Origin: Flavobacterium psychrophilum
GTDB taxonomy: Bacteria > Bacteroidota > Bacteroidia > Flavobacteriales > Flavobacteriaceae
Length of the DNA stretch: 64,000 bases
Assembly (NCBI GenBank): GCA_945872245.1
Contig: CAMBZB010000002.1
Location: 1-64,000 of the forward strand
Direction of reading: 5' to 3'
Shown here: positions 51,934-61,092 of the stretch, in pieces
Position numbering within the stretch: the first letter of the stretch is position 1
Layout of the letters: the number at the start of each line of letters is the position of its first letter
The notes under the pieces: model-generated
Seen by the model: the letters and a program-made list of their open reading frames with translations, nothing else
Told to the model about the DNA's origin: nothing
The model's database searches: none
Position numbers and translations under genes: made by a program

Positions 51934-53136
51934 TTATTGATTAAAACTGTTGATGAAATCCTTGAATTTAGTGGCAAGATTGTCAAATCCAGAAGAAAAA
52001 TACACATCCATAGCTACTTCGGAACTGTCGCTAAAACGAAGATATAAGTTGGTATTATATTCTTGTTCATCATAGTAATTAATATCCCCTCTTACAGATC
52101 TTAATACGACATCCGCTAATTTAGTGCCGTCTTTTTTGGATACTAAAGCCATTTTTACGTTTTTGTTAAACGCATTGGCTTCGCCTTCTGAAAAGGTTTT
52201 GTTATAAGCACTTACAGCTGTAGGATTATTATAGTCAGGTTCTGGTGTATTGATGTACAAAGCATTCTCGTCATTTGCTAATCCTTCAATGTTCATGTCA
52301 GCCGCCATAACAAAATCATCCATTAATGAAATCAAACAATTTGCTTTTCCAAGATATTGGGTAAGTTCACTGCCCTCCATTAATTTGTCGATATCTGCTG
52401 TGCTTCCTACATTGAAATCAATTAAATTTTTACCATTATAAGAAAAGGAAGATTTTACAGAAATAGGAGTAGTTCTTTTCGCATAATTTTCCCATACATA
52501 TCCGTTTAAAGTTAATTTATACCCTACTTCTACAGGTGTAGGATCTCCATTAGAATAGACGGCATTTGCTTCGTATGCTCCTACTTGAACACCTCCGATT
52601 TTTAATATAGCATTTACAGATGAAGGGAGATTTAGCTGATCCCCGGTTTGCGTATCTATAACTACTTTGACACCTGAAGAAATGCTTTGAGCGGTTAATT
52701 CCGCATTATTAGTTGTCGAGCTTGGACTGGCAGGAAAAATAAATTTCAATTCAGTTGTAGATGGTGAAAATGTCCAGTTTTCTTGATTGGGATTCCAAGT
52801 GAACACCCCATAAAAATCAGATATATTTAATATTTCTTGTATGGTTCTGGCTGCTTTTCTGGCCGTTGGCATACTTGGTTCGCTAATGCTTAATAAACGA
52901 CCAAAATTTTCGATTGCATCAAGAGCAGTTGAAGATTTAGAACTTTCCATTTGCAGAAGCATGCTGTTTGCCTCATTTTCCAGTTTTACTTTTTGTTGGT
53001 CTGGTGTTAAAGAAGAATAAGGTTTTTGAAGCAGTGAAGCGATTTCATTGTCAATAGCATTTGACCCATCGCTACCACTAGAACAAGAAACAGCTAGCTG
53101 GCAAATAATCATAGATAATACAATAATTTTTTTCAT
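51934..53136 (-). CDS. Unrecognised lipoprotein
   Basis: I do not recognise this 400-residue protein. The N-terminus is a lipoprotein signal (ICQLAVSC, Cys18) followed by a Ser/Gly linker (SSGSDGS), so export to the outer surface or periplasm is likely. A helical segment with QKPYSSLTPDQQKVKLENEA and ESSKSS (about 38-75) precedes a beta-rich body with few charged clusters; only one cysteine other than the lipid site region is seen in the body (GKANCLISLM). It is a single gene between two terminators or gaps, with no informative neighbour. Confidence 0.8.
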   Translation of the reverse strand: MKKIIVLSMIICQLAVSCSSGSDGSNAIDNEIASLLQKPYSSLTPDQQKVKLENEANSMLLQMESSKSSTALDAIENFGRLLSISEPSMPTARKAARTIQEILNISDFYGVFTWNPNQENWTFSPSTTELKFIFPASPSSTTNNAELTAQSISSGVKVVIDTQTGDQLNLPSSVNAILKIGGVQVGAYEANAVYSNGDPTPVEVGYKLTLNGYVWENYAKRTTPISVKSSFSYNGKNLIDFNVGSTADIDKLMEGSELTQYLGKANCLISLMDDFVMAADMNIEGLANDENALYINTPEPDYNNPTAVSAYNKTFSEGEANAFNKNVKMALVSKKDGTKLADVVLRSVRGDINYYDEQEYNTNLYLRFSDSSEVAMDVYFSSGFDNLATKFKDFINSFNQ

Positions 53137-53423
53137 GGTTTTTTTAATTTAGTAGTTAAAATTTGACGTAATGTTTTTATATAAAGATTTTTGTACATCT
53201 AATTTACTATTTTTATTTTAGATAAAAGAGTAATGTGTAATGTTTTTATTTTGGGTTGGAAATAAATTATAAAAATATAATAATCAATTTATCGAATCAA
53301 TAAATTTAATTTAGGCTTAGCTTTTTAGTGCCTCATTAATGGATCTTTGAAAAATAGTTTCGGTAATTTAATTAGCCTAACTTTGTACTTTTATAAACAG
53401 TAAACTTCAAGTCCCAAATAAAT
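53137..53423. other. AT-rich divergent intergenic region
   Basis: 287 bp without a convincing gene, between the divergent lipoprotein and hydrolase genes. TAACTTTG at 53378-53385 fits the -7 consensus for the rightward gene, 38 bp before its ATG; the nearest TTTG (53346-53349) is too far away at 28 bp. I see no repeat or stable hairpin in the rest. Confidence 0.6.
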
Positions 53424-54185
53424 ATGCTCCACTCAAAAATCGAAGGCTCTGGTATGCCTCTCTTAATTCTTCATGGATTTCTAGGAATGTCCGATAACTG
53501 GAAAACAATAGGATTGCAATTTGCCTTGGGTGGTTTTCAAGTGCATTTGATTGATTTGAGAAATCATGGGCGAAGTTTTCACTCCGACGAATTTAGTTAT
53601 GAACTCATGGTTCAGGATATTTATGAGTATTGTTTGTCAAATAATTTAGAAAAAATTAATATGATTGGGCATTCTATGGGTGGAAAAACGGCGATGTTAT
53701 TTGCTGTAACTTATCCTGAAATGGTCGAAAAATTAATTGTTGCTGACATTGGTCCAAAATTCTACCCACAACACCACCAAACTATTCTCGAAGGATTGAA
53801 TGAGATTGACTTTTCAAAAAAACCAAGCCGCAGTGAAGTGGAAGAAATCATGTCTCATTACATAACTGATTTTGGCACTAGACAATTTTTGTTAAAAAGC
53901 CTTTATTGGCTAGAGCCAGGGCAATTGGCCTTCCGATTTAATTTAGCCGTTTTTAACAAAAAAATAGAGGAAATAGGAAAACCACTTTCCGAGAATGCCG
54001 TTTTCAGCAAACCAACACTTTTTATCCGTGGCGGAAAATCCGATTATATTCTTAATGAAGATTTCGAAAATTTAAAAAAGCATTTTCCTAATTCCAGTAT
54101 CGAAACGATTCCCGATGTTGGTCATTGGCTTCACGCCGAAAATCCGGAGATGTTTTACGAAAAAGCCAATTCCTTTTTAAAATAA
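53424..54185 (+). CDS. Alpha/beta hydrolase (YbfF-like esterase)
   Basis: A 253-residue alpha/beta hydrolase. The nucleophile is S84 in IGHSMGGKTA; the oxyanion loop is LILHGFLGMSDNW; the catalytic histidine is H234 in DVGHWLHAENP. The pattern LIDLRNHGRSFHSDEFSYELMV resembles the YbfF/acyl-CoA esterase type. No signal peptide is seen, so it is cytoplasmic. The substrate is not predictable. A strong hairpin follows its stop. Confidence 0.9.
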   Translation: MLHSKIEGSGMPLLILHGFLGMSDNWKTIGLQFALGGFQVHLIDLRNHGRSFHSDEFSYELMVQDIYEYCLSNNLEKINMIGHSMGGKTAMLFAVTYPEMVEKLIVADIGPKFYPQHHQTILEGLNEIDFSKKPSRSEVEEIMSHYITDFGTRQFLLKSLYWLEPGQLAFRFNLAVFNKKIEEIGKPLSENAVFSKPTLFIRGGKSDYILNEDFENLKKHFPNSSIETIPDVGHWLHAENPEMFYEKANSFLK

Positions 54186-54191
54186 GAGCAT

Positions 54192-54234
54192 AAAAAAACC
54201 TTTTCCGTTCAAACAGAAAAGGTTTTGGGTTTTA
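54192..54234. terminator. Bidirectional terminator between the hydrolase and the type IX cargo gene
   Basis: AAAACCTTTTC (54195-54205) pairs perfectly with 54216-54226 around a 10-base loop. The upstream A run serves the leftward gene; the T-rich right side serves the hydrolase gene. The flanking genes converge. Confidence 0.87.
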
Positions 54235-54246
54235 AACAACTAAAAT

Positions 54247-55572
54247 TTAGTTTTTCATAATCGTTAACGTTTCATTTTTTCCGGTATCGGAAGTGACTTT
54301 TAGAATGTAAGCTCCAGTCTGAAGCGATTTTAAATCTAAGGCAATGAGGTCTATAGTTGGAAATTTGGATGAAAATACTTGTCTTCCCAACAAATCAAAA
54401 ACGGATGCTTCTTTAATTGGGGATGTTTTTGAATCCAGATTCAATAATCCATTAGTTGGATTTGGATAAACAGAGATTTGTTTTTTTAAATCAAAGCGAG
54501 TCGTTTTTAATGGGATTCCAACAAATTTTGAAATTCCTCCAACAGTTGAGGATGTATTTGAGCCAGCTGAAAAACCAAAACTATCATTCAAAAAAGCTAA
54601 TTCCCCATGGAATCCATTGTCCATAGTAATCCAAGTTAATCCGTCATTTAAACTAAAAGATGAACCTATTGGATTGGCATAGGAACTAGAAATTACTTTT
54701 GATGTCCCTGGTATATAGGCAATATTAGTGTTGTAAAGATTTCCGGTTTTTGAGACTTGGGTCCAGGTTGCACCACCATCAGTAGTGTTATATAGTCTAA
54801 CAGGGTCATAAGTCATCAAAAGCCCTTTGTTTGAATCCGAAAAAGTAAAACGGTCAAGTCCAAAATCTATGCTAGGTGAAGGTACAGAGTTAACGGTCCA
54901 AGTTAATCCTTTATCTATAGATTTGAAAATCCGACCTCTGTCAGTTCCGAACCAAATGGTATTTCCTGAAACGCAATAACGACTAAAATAGCCATATTCT
55001 CCTGCTGAATCTGGATCTGGAATATTTGTGCCATTAACTTTATTCCAATTTGTTCCGCCGTCGGTTGTGGTGTAAATTTCGAATTCTCCTCCTTCGGGAT
55101 CACCTTGTGCAATACCATTATTGGCATCCCAAAAATATACAAAATTCGGGTACGAATCTGCAGAACTGAATAAAGCGGATACTTGTTTTGTCCAATTTAC
55201 ACCCCCGTCAGTTGTTTTCCAAATCCCCCCAGTGTTAGTATAGCCAGGAAATATAGAAACCCAAGCTGTTGATGCGGAAACGGCTGAAATGGATGACGAT
55301 CCCATATCGGTAGAGTCTGGTCCCAAATCAATTGTTCCCGGAGTCCATGTGTTTCCGCCATCAATGCTTCGTGTAAATTCTTTAATAGTATAATTGGGAT
55401 CTAATGGAATAGTAATTCCATATGCATTAGCCCATATTACATTTGAATCTACTATTGAAATGCTATTTAGACTTGTAGCTGATTCGTTAAATCCGGTTGC
55501 TTTTTCAGACCAAAATTGTGCGTTTGTTTCAATCGAACTAATTAATAAAATAAAAAATAGTATTTTTTTCAT
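54247..55572 (-). CDS. Type IX secreted beta-propeller protein (BNR/Ycf48-like) with type A sorting domain
   Basis: A 441-residue secreted protein. A signal peptide (ILFFILLISSIETNAQ) is followed by a beta-propeller with repeated WxxxTDGGxxW-type motifs (WKTTDGGVNWTK, TTTDGGTNWNK, KSIDKGLTWT, NTTDGGATWTQ), and then a C-terminal domain of about 75 residues (ISVYPNPTNGLLNLD to LTIMKN) that is the classic type A signal for the type IX pathway. It is therefore probably a client of the SprA translocon encoded in this window. The propeller target is unknown. Confidence 0.92.
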   Translation of the reverse strand: MKKILFFILLISSIETNAQFWSEKATGFNESATSLNSISIVDSNVIWANAYGITIPLDPNYTIKEFTRSIDGGNTWTPGTIDLGPDSTDMGSSSISAVSASTAWVSIFPGYTNTGGIWKTTDGGVNWTKQVSALFSSADSYPNFVYFWDANNGIAQGDPEGGEFEIYTTTDGGTNWNKVNGTNIPDPDSAGEYGYFSRYCVSGNTIWFGTDRGRIFKSIDKGLTWTVNSVPSPSIDFGLDRFTFSDSNKGLLMTYDPVRLYNTTDGGATWTQVSKTGNLYNTNIAYIPGTSKVISSSYANPIGSSFSLNDGLTWITMDNGFHGELAFLNDSFGFSAGSNTSSTVGGISKFVGIPLKTTRFDLKKQISVYPNPTNGLLNLDSKTSPIKEASVFDLLGRQVFSSKFPTIDLIALDLKSLQTGAYILKVTSDTGKNETLTIMKN

Positions 55573-55659
55573 GAATTATTGTTTCAAGTTAATAATCACG
55601 AAGGTAAAGAAAAAACATTCATTGTAAGAATAATTATTTTACTTTTGAAATAAAAACAG

Positions 55660-56004
55660 ATGAAACTACTTTTTAGAATTCTTATTACATCAGCCTTAGT
55701 TTTGCTTATTGCCCATTTTATGAAAGGTGTTCATATAGTAGGATTCATAACTGCTTTGTATGTTGCAATTGTTCTTGGATTGCTTAATATCTTTATAAAG
55801 CCAATCTTTGTGTTATTTACTTTGCCATTTACGATTATTACGTTAGGCTTGTTTTTGTTGGCCATTAATGCAATAATTATTCTATTGTGTGCCAATATAG
55901 TGGGCGGCTTTAGTGTAGATTCCTTTTGGACTGCCTTAATTTTTAGCATAATTCTTTCTGTCTGCCAATCTATTATGTATAGAATTTTAGGAGAAGATAA
56001 ATAA
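55660..56004 (+). CDS. Phage holin family 4-type small membrane protein
   Basis: A 114-residue protein with four hydrophobic segments, of the family annotated as phage holin family 4_2 or DUF-like membrane proteins (LVLLIAHFMKGVHIVGFITA, then VLFTLPFTIITLGLFL). The label is by similarity; these are common chromosomal genes in Bacteroidota with no shown lytic role, and there is no phage context here. TACTTTTG at 55640-55647 fits a -7 box and would give a very short leader. The downstream perfect inverted repeat probably ends its transcript. Confidence 0.8.
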   Translation: MKLLFRILITSALVLLIAHFMKGVHIVGFITALYVAIVLGLLNIFIKPIFVLFTLPFTIITLGLFLLAINAIIILLCANIVGGFSVDSFWTALIFSIILSVCQSIMYRILGEDK

Positions 56005-56056
56005 AAAAGGCTTCAAATCAATCCCAAATAACGGACTAAAATTCAGTAGATTTAAA

Positions 56057-56088
56057 CTTGGTTGGGTTGCAAAATTTTTATAATTTTG
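56057..56088 (+). promoter_or_regulatory. Candidate promoter of the trigger factor gene
   Basis: CTTG (56057-56060) and TAATTTTG (56081-56088) are 20 bp apart, matching the Bacteroidota promoter apart from one base of the -33 box. The -7 box starts at the last loop base and continues into the right arm of the inverted repeat at 56062-56096. Confidence 0.52.
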
Positions 56089-56100
56089 CAACCCAATTTT
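56062..56100 (+). terminator. Perfect 15-bp inverted repeat, probable terminator before tig
   Basis: TTGGGTTGCAAAATT (56062-56076) is exactly complementary to 56082-56096 with a 5-base loop, followed by TTTT. It lies 57 bp after the holin-like gene. It overlaps the presumed promoter of tig, so one sequence may both end one transcript and start the next. Confidence 0.8.
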
Positions 56101-56122
56101 ATTATATAAATTAACGAAGAAG

Positions 56123-57448
56123 ATGGATATTAAAAGAGTAGCATTAGATGCAGTAAACGAGACAATTGTAATGACAGTAGTTCACATGGATTACAAAGGT
56201 CAAGTAGCAAAAAGAATAAATGAAAAAATGCCTTTGGCAACCGTTAAAGGTTTTAGAAAAGGGGCTGTGCCAAAAGACCTTGTTGAAAAACAATATGGTA
56301 AGGCAATCAAACAAGAAGAAGTTCAAAAAGTGGTTGATTTGGCTTTAGAGCGTTTTGTGCAATCCGAAAGATTAAACCTTCTTGGAACTCCTCTAGCCAA
56401 AGTAAACGAAAACTTTTCTTGGGAGGCCGAAGAATTGGTTTTTGAATATGAAATCGGTTTGGTTCCAACTTTCGAAATCGACCTTGATGCTAAAAATGAC
56501 ATTATTAAATATGTAGTTTCTGCGGACGATAAATTAATTGAAGGTCAAGTAACACGTATCCAAAAGCAATTTGGTACTCCAATTTCTCAAGAAGCGGTGG
56601 AGGCAGAATCTGATATTACAGGAACTTTCTCAAATGAAGCCGAAGGAATCAACAATACCTCCACAATTGCTTTGTCTCTTTTTAAAGATAAAGCTACGGC
56701 GGATAAATTCATCGGTAAAAAAGTGGGTGATGTAGTTACCGTAAATACAAAAGGATTATTCGAAGACGATCATCAATTGATGGATTATTTGAAGGTAGGT
56801 CACGATAATGTTCACGGGTTGGAAATTGACGTTAACTTTACAATTGAAGCTATCAATAGAGCAGAATTAGCAGAATTAAACCAAGAATTGTTTGACAAAC
56901 TTTTTGGAGCAGGAACTGTTGCTTCTCTTGATGAGTTGAAAGCTAAAATCAAGGAAGATGCTGAAAGTCAATTCGCTCAACAAGCAGACCAAAAATTATT
57001 GGGAGATGTAACCGAGTTTTTAATCGAGAATACAAAATTTGATTTGCCAGTTGAATTCCTAAAAAAATGGTTGCAAACTGTTGGAGAGAAAAAATTATCT
57101 CCAACCGAGGCAGAAGTAGAATATGCTCGTTCTGAAAAAGGATTGCGTTTTCAATTAATCGAAGGAAAAGCATTGTCTCAAAATGATATTAAAATCACTT
57201 TCGAAGATTTGAAATCATTTACCACAAAAAATATTCGTCAGCAAATGGCTCAATTCGGGCAAACCAATCCTACCGATGAGGAAGTTCAAGGAATTGTGGC
57301 AAGAGTTTTGGCAAACCAAGATGAAGTAAAAAGACTTTCAGACCAAGTAGTCGCTGATAAATTGTTGGAATTGTTCAAGGAAAAAGCAAATCCAACAACT
57401 AAAGAAGTTACCTATGATCAATTTATTGCAGCCTCATACGGAGAATAA
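56123..57448 (+). CDS. tig: Trigger factor (ribosome-associated chaperone)
   Basis: Trigger factor meets nascent chains at the ribosome exit. The ribosome-docking loop is VKGFRKGAVPKDLV (residues 42-55), close to the usual GFRxGxxP. A central region in the place of the FKBP-like domain (about 150-245) and a long C-terminal helical domain follow. The central domain is poorly conserved against proteobacterial forms, so prolyl isomerase activity is uncertain. The gene stands between two hairpins, upstream of clpP and clpX, as in many bacteria. Confidence 0.93.
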   Translation: MDIKRVALDAVNETIVMTVVHMDYKGQVAKRINEKMPLATVKGFRKGAVPKDLVEKQYGKAIKQEEVQKVVDLALERFVQSERLNLLGTPLAKVNENFSWEAEELVFEYEIGLVPTFEIDLDAKNDIIKYVVSADDKLIEGQVTRIQKQFGTPISQEAVEAESDITGTFSNEAEGINNTSTIALSLFKDKATADKFIGKKVGDVVTVNTKGLFEDDHQLMDYLKVGHDNVHGLEIDVNFTIEAINRAELAELNQELFDKLFGAGTVASLDELKAKIKEDAESQFAQQADQKLLGDVTEFLIENTKFDLPVEFLKKWLQTVGEKKLSPTEAEVEYARSEKGLRFQLIEGKALSQNDIKITFEDLKSFTTKNIRQQMAQFGQTNPTDEEVQGIVARVLANQDEVKRLSDQVVADKLLELFKEKANPTTKEVTYDQFIAASYGE

Positions 57449-57470
57449 TTTCTAAAAAATAAGTATATTT

Positions 57471-57508
57471 GAGCGTCAAAAGAATATTTTTTTTGACGCT
57501 CTTTTTTT
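57471..57508 (+). terminator. Rho-independent terminator after tig
   Basis: GAGCGTCAAAA (57471-57481) pairs perfectly with 57491-57501 and is followed by a run of seven T residues (57502-57508). It ends the tig transcript before clpP. Confidence 0.92.
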
Positions 57509-57646
57509 AAAGCTGTAGGTTTAAAGTATATTACTCGAAACCTAAAAGATTTAGAATTAAGACATGTTGACATCATTTGTAAAGAGGTATAACCTTTGAT
57601 AAAATGAAATAACAGTATATTAACGTAAAACTTAGAACAAATAAAG

Positions 57647-58318
57647 ATGAACTACGGCGTAGAATTTAAAAAATTTGCTACAAAACACCAAGGTGTAAAT
57701 GCAATGTATTATGACAAAATCGTAAGCGCCATGACGCCTACGAACATGACCCCTTATATTATTGAAGAACGCCAATTGAACATTTCTCAATTAGACGTTT
57801 TTTCGAGATTGATGATGGATCGTATTATTTTCTTGGGAACAGGAATTGACGACCAAATCGCCAACATCGTTCAAGCACAATTATTGTTTCTTGAAAGTGC
57901 CGATGCCTCAAAAGACATTCAAATTTACTTGAATTCTCCTGGAGGAAGCGTTTATGCAGGATTGGGAATTTATGATACGATGCAATACATCAAACCTGAC
58001 GTAGCTACAATTTGTACCGGAATGGCCGCTTCAATGGGAGCTGTTCTTTTGTGTGCTGGAGCTCCGGGAAAACGTTCGGCTTTACCACATTCAAGAGTAA
58101 TGATTCATCAGCCATCAGGCGGAGCACAAGGTGTTGCAACAGATATGGAAATCAACCTTCGCGAAATGTTGAAACTAAAAGACGAATTGTACAAAATCAT
58201 TTCGCATCATTCAGGACAAACATTTGAAAAAGTGCACGCTGACAGCGAACGCGATTATTGGATGATTGCCGATGAGGCAAAAACATACGGAATGATTGAT
58301 GAAGTGTTGAGAAGATAA
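57647..58318 (+). CDS. clpP: ATP-dependent Clp protease proteolytic subunit
   Basis: ClpP forms the double-ring protease chamber served by ClpX. The catalytic triad is S129 (GMAASMGAVLL), H154 (RVMIHQPSGG) and D203 (SERDYWM). The N-terminal extension of about 40 residues before the conserved ISQLDVFSRLMMDR is longer than in E. coli ClpP (whose propeptide is about 14), which is common in Bacteroidota. It lies 88 bp upstream of clpX, with a heptad-repeat hairpin between them. Confidence 0.96.
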   Translation: MNYGVEFKKFATKHQGVNAMYYDKIVSAMTPTNMTPYIIEERQLNISQLDVFSRLMMDRIIFLGTGIDDQIANIVQAQLLFLESADASKDIQIYLNSPGGSVYAGLGIYDTMQYIKPDVATICTGMAASMGAVLLCAGAPGKRSALPHSRVMIHQPSGGAQGVATDMEINLREMLKLKDELYKIISHHSGQTFEKVHADSERDYWMIADEAKTYGMIDEVLRR

Positions 58319-58330
58319 TAAAATAGTTAC

Positions 58331-58396
58331 AAGTTTAAGGTTTAAAGTTTAAAGTTGCTCAGTAACTTTAAACTTTAAACTTTTTGAACTTTAAAC
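58331..58396. repeat. Inverted heptad array between clpP and clpX
   Basis: AAGTTTA-type heptads (58331-58358) are followed by inverted CTTTAAA units (58366-58379) in the same 7-bp register. A 17-bp arm (58340-58356) is exactly complementary to 58364-58380 with a 7-base loop, and five T residues follow (58381-58385), so it could also act as a terminator or processing site for clpP. Confidence 0.85.
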
Positions 58397-58406
58397 AAAA
58401 TAAAGA

Positions 58407-59639
58407 ATGGCAAAACCAAAATTAGAATGTTCATTCTGTGGAAGAAAAAAACCGGAAACCAATTTATTGATTGCCGGAATCGATGCACACATTTGTGATA
58501 AATGTATCGAACAAGCCCACGGAATTGTATTAGAAGAATTAAAATCAAGCGGCAAGGCCAACTTGCCCGTAGATTTGGTTTTGAAGAAACCAAAAGAAAT
58601 TCGGGCTTTCTTGGATCAATATGTTATTGGTCAGGACCAAACCAAAAAAGTGATGGCCGTTGCCGTTTACAATCACTACAAACGTTTAATGCAACAAGAA
58701 TTGAACGACGAGGTAGAAATTGAAAAAAGCAATATTATTATGGTGGGTCAAACCGGAACCGGAAAAACCTTGGTTGCCAAAACCATTGCAAAAATGCTCG
58801 ACGTTCCTTTGGCAATCGTTGATGCAACAGTTTTGACAGAAGCAGGTTATGTGGGAGAAGATGTCGAAAGTATTTTGACACGTCTTTTGCAAGCCGCCGA
58901 TTATGACGTTGCCAAAGCGGAGCGCGGAATTGTTTTTATTGATGAAATTGATAAAATTGCCCGTAAAAGTGACAATCCCTCCATTACTCGTGATGTTTCT
59001 GGCGAAGGCGTTCAGCAGGCATTATTGAAATTATTGGAAGGAACTGTGGTAAATGTTCCACCAAAAGGAGGTAGAAAACACCCAGACCAGAAATTTGTTG
59101 AGGTAAATACGCAAAATATTTTGTTTATTGCCGGTGGTGCTTTCGATGGTGTGGAACGAATCATCTCCAAACGATTGAATCGCCAAGCTGTTGGTTACAG
59201 TACATCTAAAAATGTGGACAACATAGACAAAGACAATTTATTGCAATACATTATCCCAAAAGACATCAAAGATTTTGGATTAATTCCTGAAATCATTGGT
59301 CGTTTACCCGTATTGACGCACATGGATCCATTGGACAGAGAAACTTTGAGGGCGATTTTGACACAGCCTAAAAATGCCTTAATCAAACAATACCAAAAAT
59401 TGTTTTTGATGGACGAAGTAGAATTCAATATTACGGATGATGCCTTGGATTTTATTGTCGAAAAAGCCTTGGAATACAAACTTGGAGCTCGTGGATTGCG
59501 TTCATTATGCGAAGCCATCTTGACCGATGCCATGTATGAATTGCCAAGTTCAGATGATAAAATATTGGAAATCGACGTGGATTATGCTAAAGAAACCTTG
59601 AATAGAAATTTATTGAAACGATTGGAAATCGCTTCTTGA
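58407..59639 (+). CDS. clpX: ATP-dependent Clp protease ATP-binding subunit ClpX
   Basis: ClpX is the AAA+ unfoldase that feeds ClpP. The N-terminal zinc-binding domain has C8, C11, C30 and C33. Walker A is GQTGTGKT (114-121), and Walker B is [11 protein letters not shown]. The IGF-type loop that docks ClpP and the sensor 2 motif GARGLRSL are present. The length of 410 residues is normal. It is placed 88 bp after clpP with a large hairpin between, so separate or attenuated transcription is possible. Confidence 0.97.
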   Translation: MAKPKLECSFCGRKKPETNLLIAGIDAHICDKCIEQAHGIVLEELKSSGKANLPVDLVLKKPKEIRAFLDQYVIGQDQTKKVMAVAVYNHYKRLMQQELNDEVEIEKSNIIMVGQTGTGKTLVAKTIAKMLDVPLAIVDATVLTEAGYVGEDVESILTRLLQAADYDVAKAERGIVFIDEIDKIARKSDNPSITRDVSGEGVQQALLKLLEGTVVNVPPKGGRKHPDQKFVEVNTQNILFIAGGAFDGVERIISKRLNRQAVGYSTSKNVDNIDKDNLLQYIIPKDIKDFGLIPEIIGRLPVLTHMDPLDRETLRAILTQPKNALIKQYQKLFLMDEVEFNITDDALDFIVEKALEYKLGARGLRSLCEAILTDAMYELPSSDDKILEIDVDYAKETLNRNLLKRLEIAS

Positions 59640-59660
59640 TTTTTTTATTTATAGAATTTC

Positions 59661-59698
59661 AAACCCGACAGGTTTTTAAAAATCTGTCGGGTTTCTTT
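59661..59698 (+). terminator. Long palindromic terminator after clpX
   Basis: A 34-bp nearly perfect palindrome: 59661-59677 is complementary to 59678-59694 with one G-U pair. The GC core is AACCCGACAG with CTGTCGGGTT. It lies 21 bp after the clpX stop and ends in a T-rich tail. Confidence 0.88.
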
Positions 59699-59794
59699 AT
59701 TAAATAATAGAAAGATGTTTATTTGAAAAAACAAGGGATATTCTTTTTTATAAGCTATAGATTGTCGATTTTTGTCCATTGTAAATCAATATAA

Positions 59795-61030
59795 ATGAAA
59801 ACAGAAGATAAAGAGATTATTTTGTTAAAAGTTTCTGGTCAGGATAAGCCAGGGGTAACGGCTGGCTTAACATCGATATTAGCGACTTATGACGCCACTA
59901 TTTTGGATATTGGTCAGGCCGATATTCATGACACCTTATCTTTGGGTATTTTATTTGAAATAAAAACAGGATCTAGTTCAGGGCCTGTTTTGAAAGATTT
60001 ATTGTTCAAAGCCTATGAGTTGGGAATCAAGGTTAACTTTATTCCAATTACTATTCCAGATTATGAAAGTTGGGTAAAAGCACAAAGCAAGCAACGCTAT
60101 ATTATCAATGTTTTGGGCGAAACCTTGACCGCTGCACAATTGGCAGCTGTGACCAAAATAATGTCGGACCAAAATTTGAATATTGACTCTATCATACGAT
60201 TAACCGGAAGAACTTCAGTCGTCGAAAAAGAAGAATACCCTCGTTCTTGCGTACAATTATCCGTGACGGGTACTATTGTAGATAAAACGGTGATGACATC
60301 AAGTTTTATGGAAATTTCAGGAAATTTAGATGTGGACATCTCTTTTCAAGAAGATAACATGTACAGAAGAAACAGGCGTTTGGTGTGTTTTGATATGGAT
60401 TCTACCTTAATTCAAACCGAAGTAATCGATGAATTGGCAGAACTCGCTGGAGTAGGGGAGCAAGTCAGAGCCATTACAGAATCGGCGATGAATGGCGAAA
60501 TCGATTTTAGCGAAAGCTTCAAAAAGCGAATGGCTTTGTTGGAAGGCTTGAGCGAAGACGTTCTGCATAATGTTGCTATAAACCTTCCCATAACAAAAGG
60601 GGCGCATCGCTTGATGAAGGCTTTAAAATACTACGGCTATAAAACGGCTATTTTATCTGGAGGCTTTACCTATTTTGGGGATTATTTACAGAAGGAATTG
60701 GGAATTGATTATGTTTACGCCAATGAATTGGAAATTAAGGACGGGAAATTGACGGGAAATTATATTGGAGAAATTGTTGACGGTGCCAAGAAAGCCGAAT
60801 ATCTAAAAGCTATTGCCGAAAAGGAAGGCATTCACATCAATCAGACTATTGCTGTAGGTGATGGGGCTAATGATTTGCCGATGCTGAATTTGGCAGGTTT
60901 AGGTATTGCTTTTCATGCCAAACCGAAAGTAAAAGAAAACGCTGCTACCTCCATTTCCAGTCTAGGTCTTGATGGTATTTTATACTTATTAGGGTATCAC
61001 GATAGGCATATCGATATGATGCAGGAGTAG
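59795..61030 (+). CDS. serB: Phosphoserine phosphatase with N-terminal ACT domains
   Basis: SerB performs the last step of serine synthesis, and belongs to the HAD phosphatases. The nucleophile and acid/base are D200 and D202 (CFDMDSTLIQTE). Motif II is GGFTYF, and the last acidic motif is VGDGANDLPML. The N-terminal 185 residues hold two ACT-like domains (LLKVSGQDKPGVTAGLTSIL and the IINVLGETLTAAQLAAVT region), probably for serine feedback. The length of 411 residues is normal for the ACT-fused form. It stands alone between two hairpins. Confidence 0.95.
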   Translation: MKTEDKEIILLKVSGQDKPGVTAGLTSILATYDATILDIGQADIHDTLSLGILFEIKTGSSSGPVLKDLLFKAYELGIKVNFIPITIPDYESWVKAQSKQRYIINVLGETLTAAQLAAVTKIMSDQNLNIDSIIRLTGRTSVVEKEEYPRSCVQLSVTGTIVDKTVMTSSFMEISGNLDVDISFQEDNMYRRNRRLVCFDMDSTLIQTEVIDELAELAGVGEQVRAITESAMNGEIDFSESFKKRMALLEGLSEDVLHNVAINLPITKGAHRLMKALKYYGYKTAILSGGFTYFGDYLQKELGIDYVYANELEIKDGKLTGNYIGEIVDGAKKAEYLKAIAEKEGIHINQTIAVGDGANDLPMLNLAGLGIAFHAKPKVKENAATSISSLGLDGILYLLGYHDRHIDMMQE

Positions 61031-61055
61031 AGATAAACTATACCTAAATAATATA

Positions 61056-61092
61056 AGGCTCTAGTTTGAATAAAAACTAGGTGCTTTTTGTT
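61056..61092. terminator. Weak hairpin between serB and the GH3 gene
   Basis: CTAGTTT (61063-61069) pairs with AAACTAG (61075-61081) around a short loop, with partly paired flanks and a T run to the right. It could serve both convergent genes, and it covers the GH3 stop codon. Confidence 0.5.

Noticed and set aside
55660..56004. Holin-like gene as a sign of a prophage
   Set aside because: No phage structural, integrase or lysis genes are nearby, and the family is common on Bacteroidota chromosomes.
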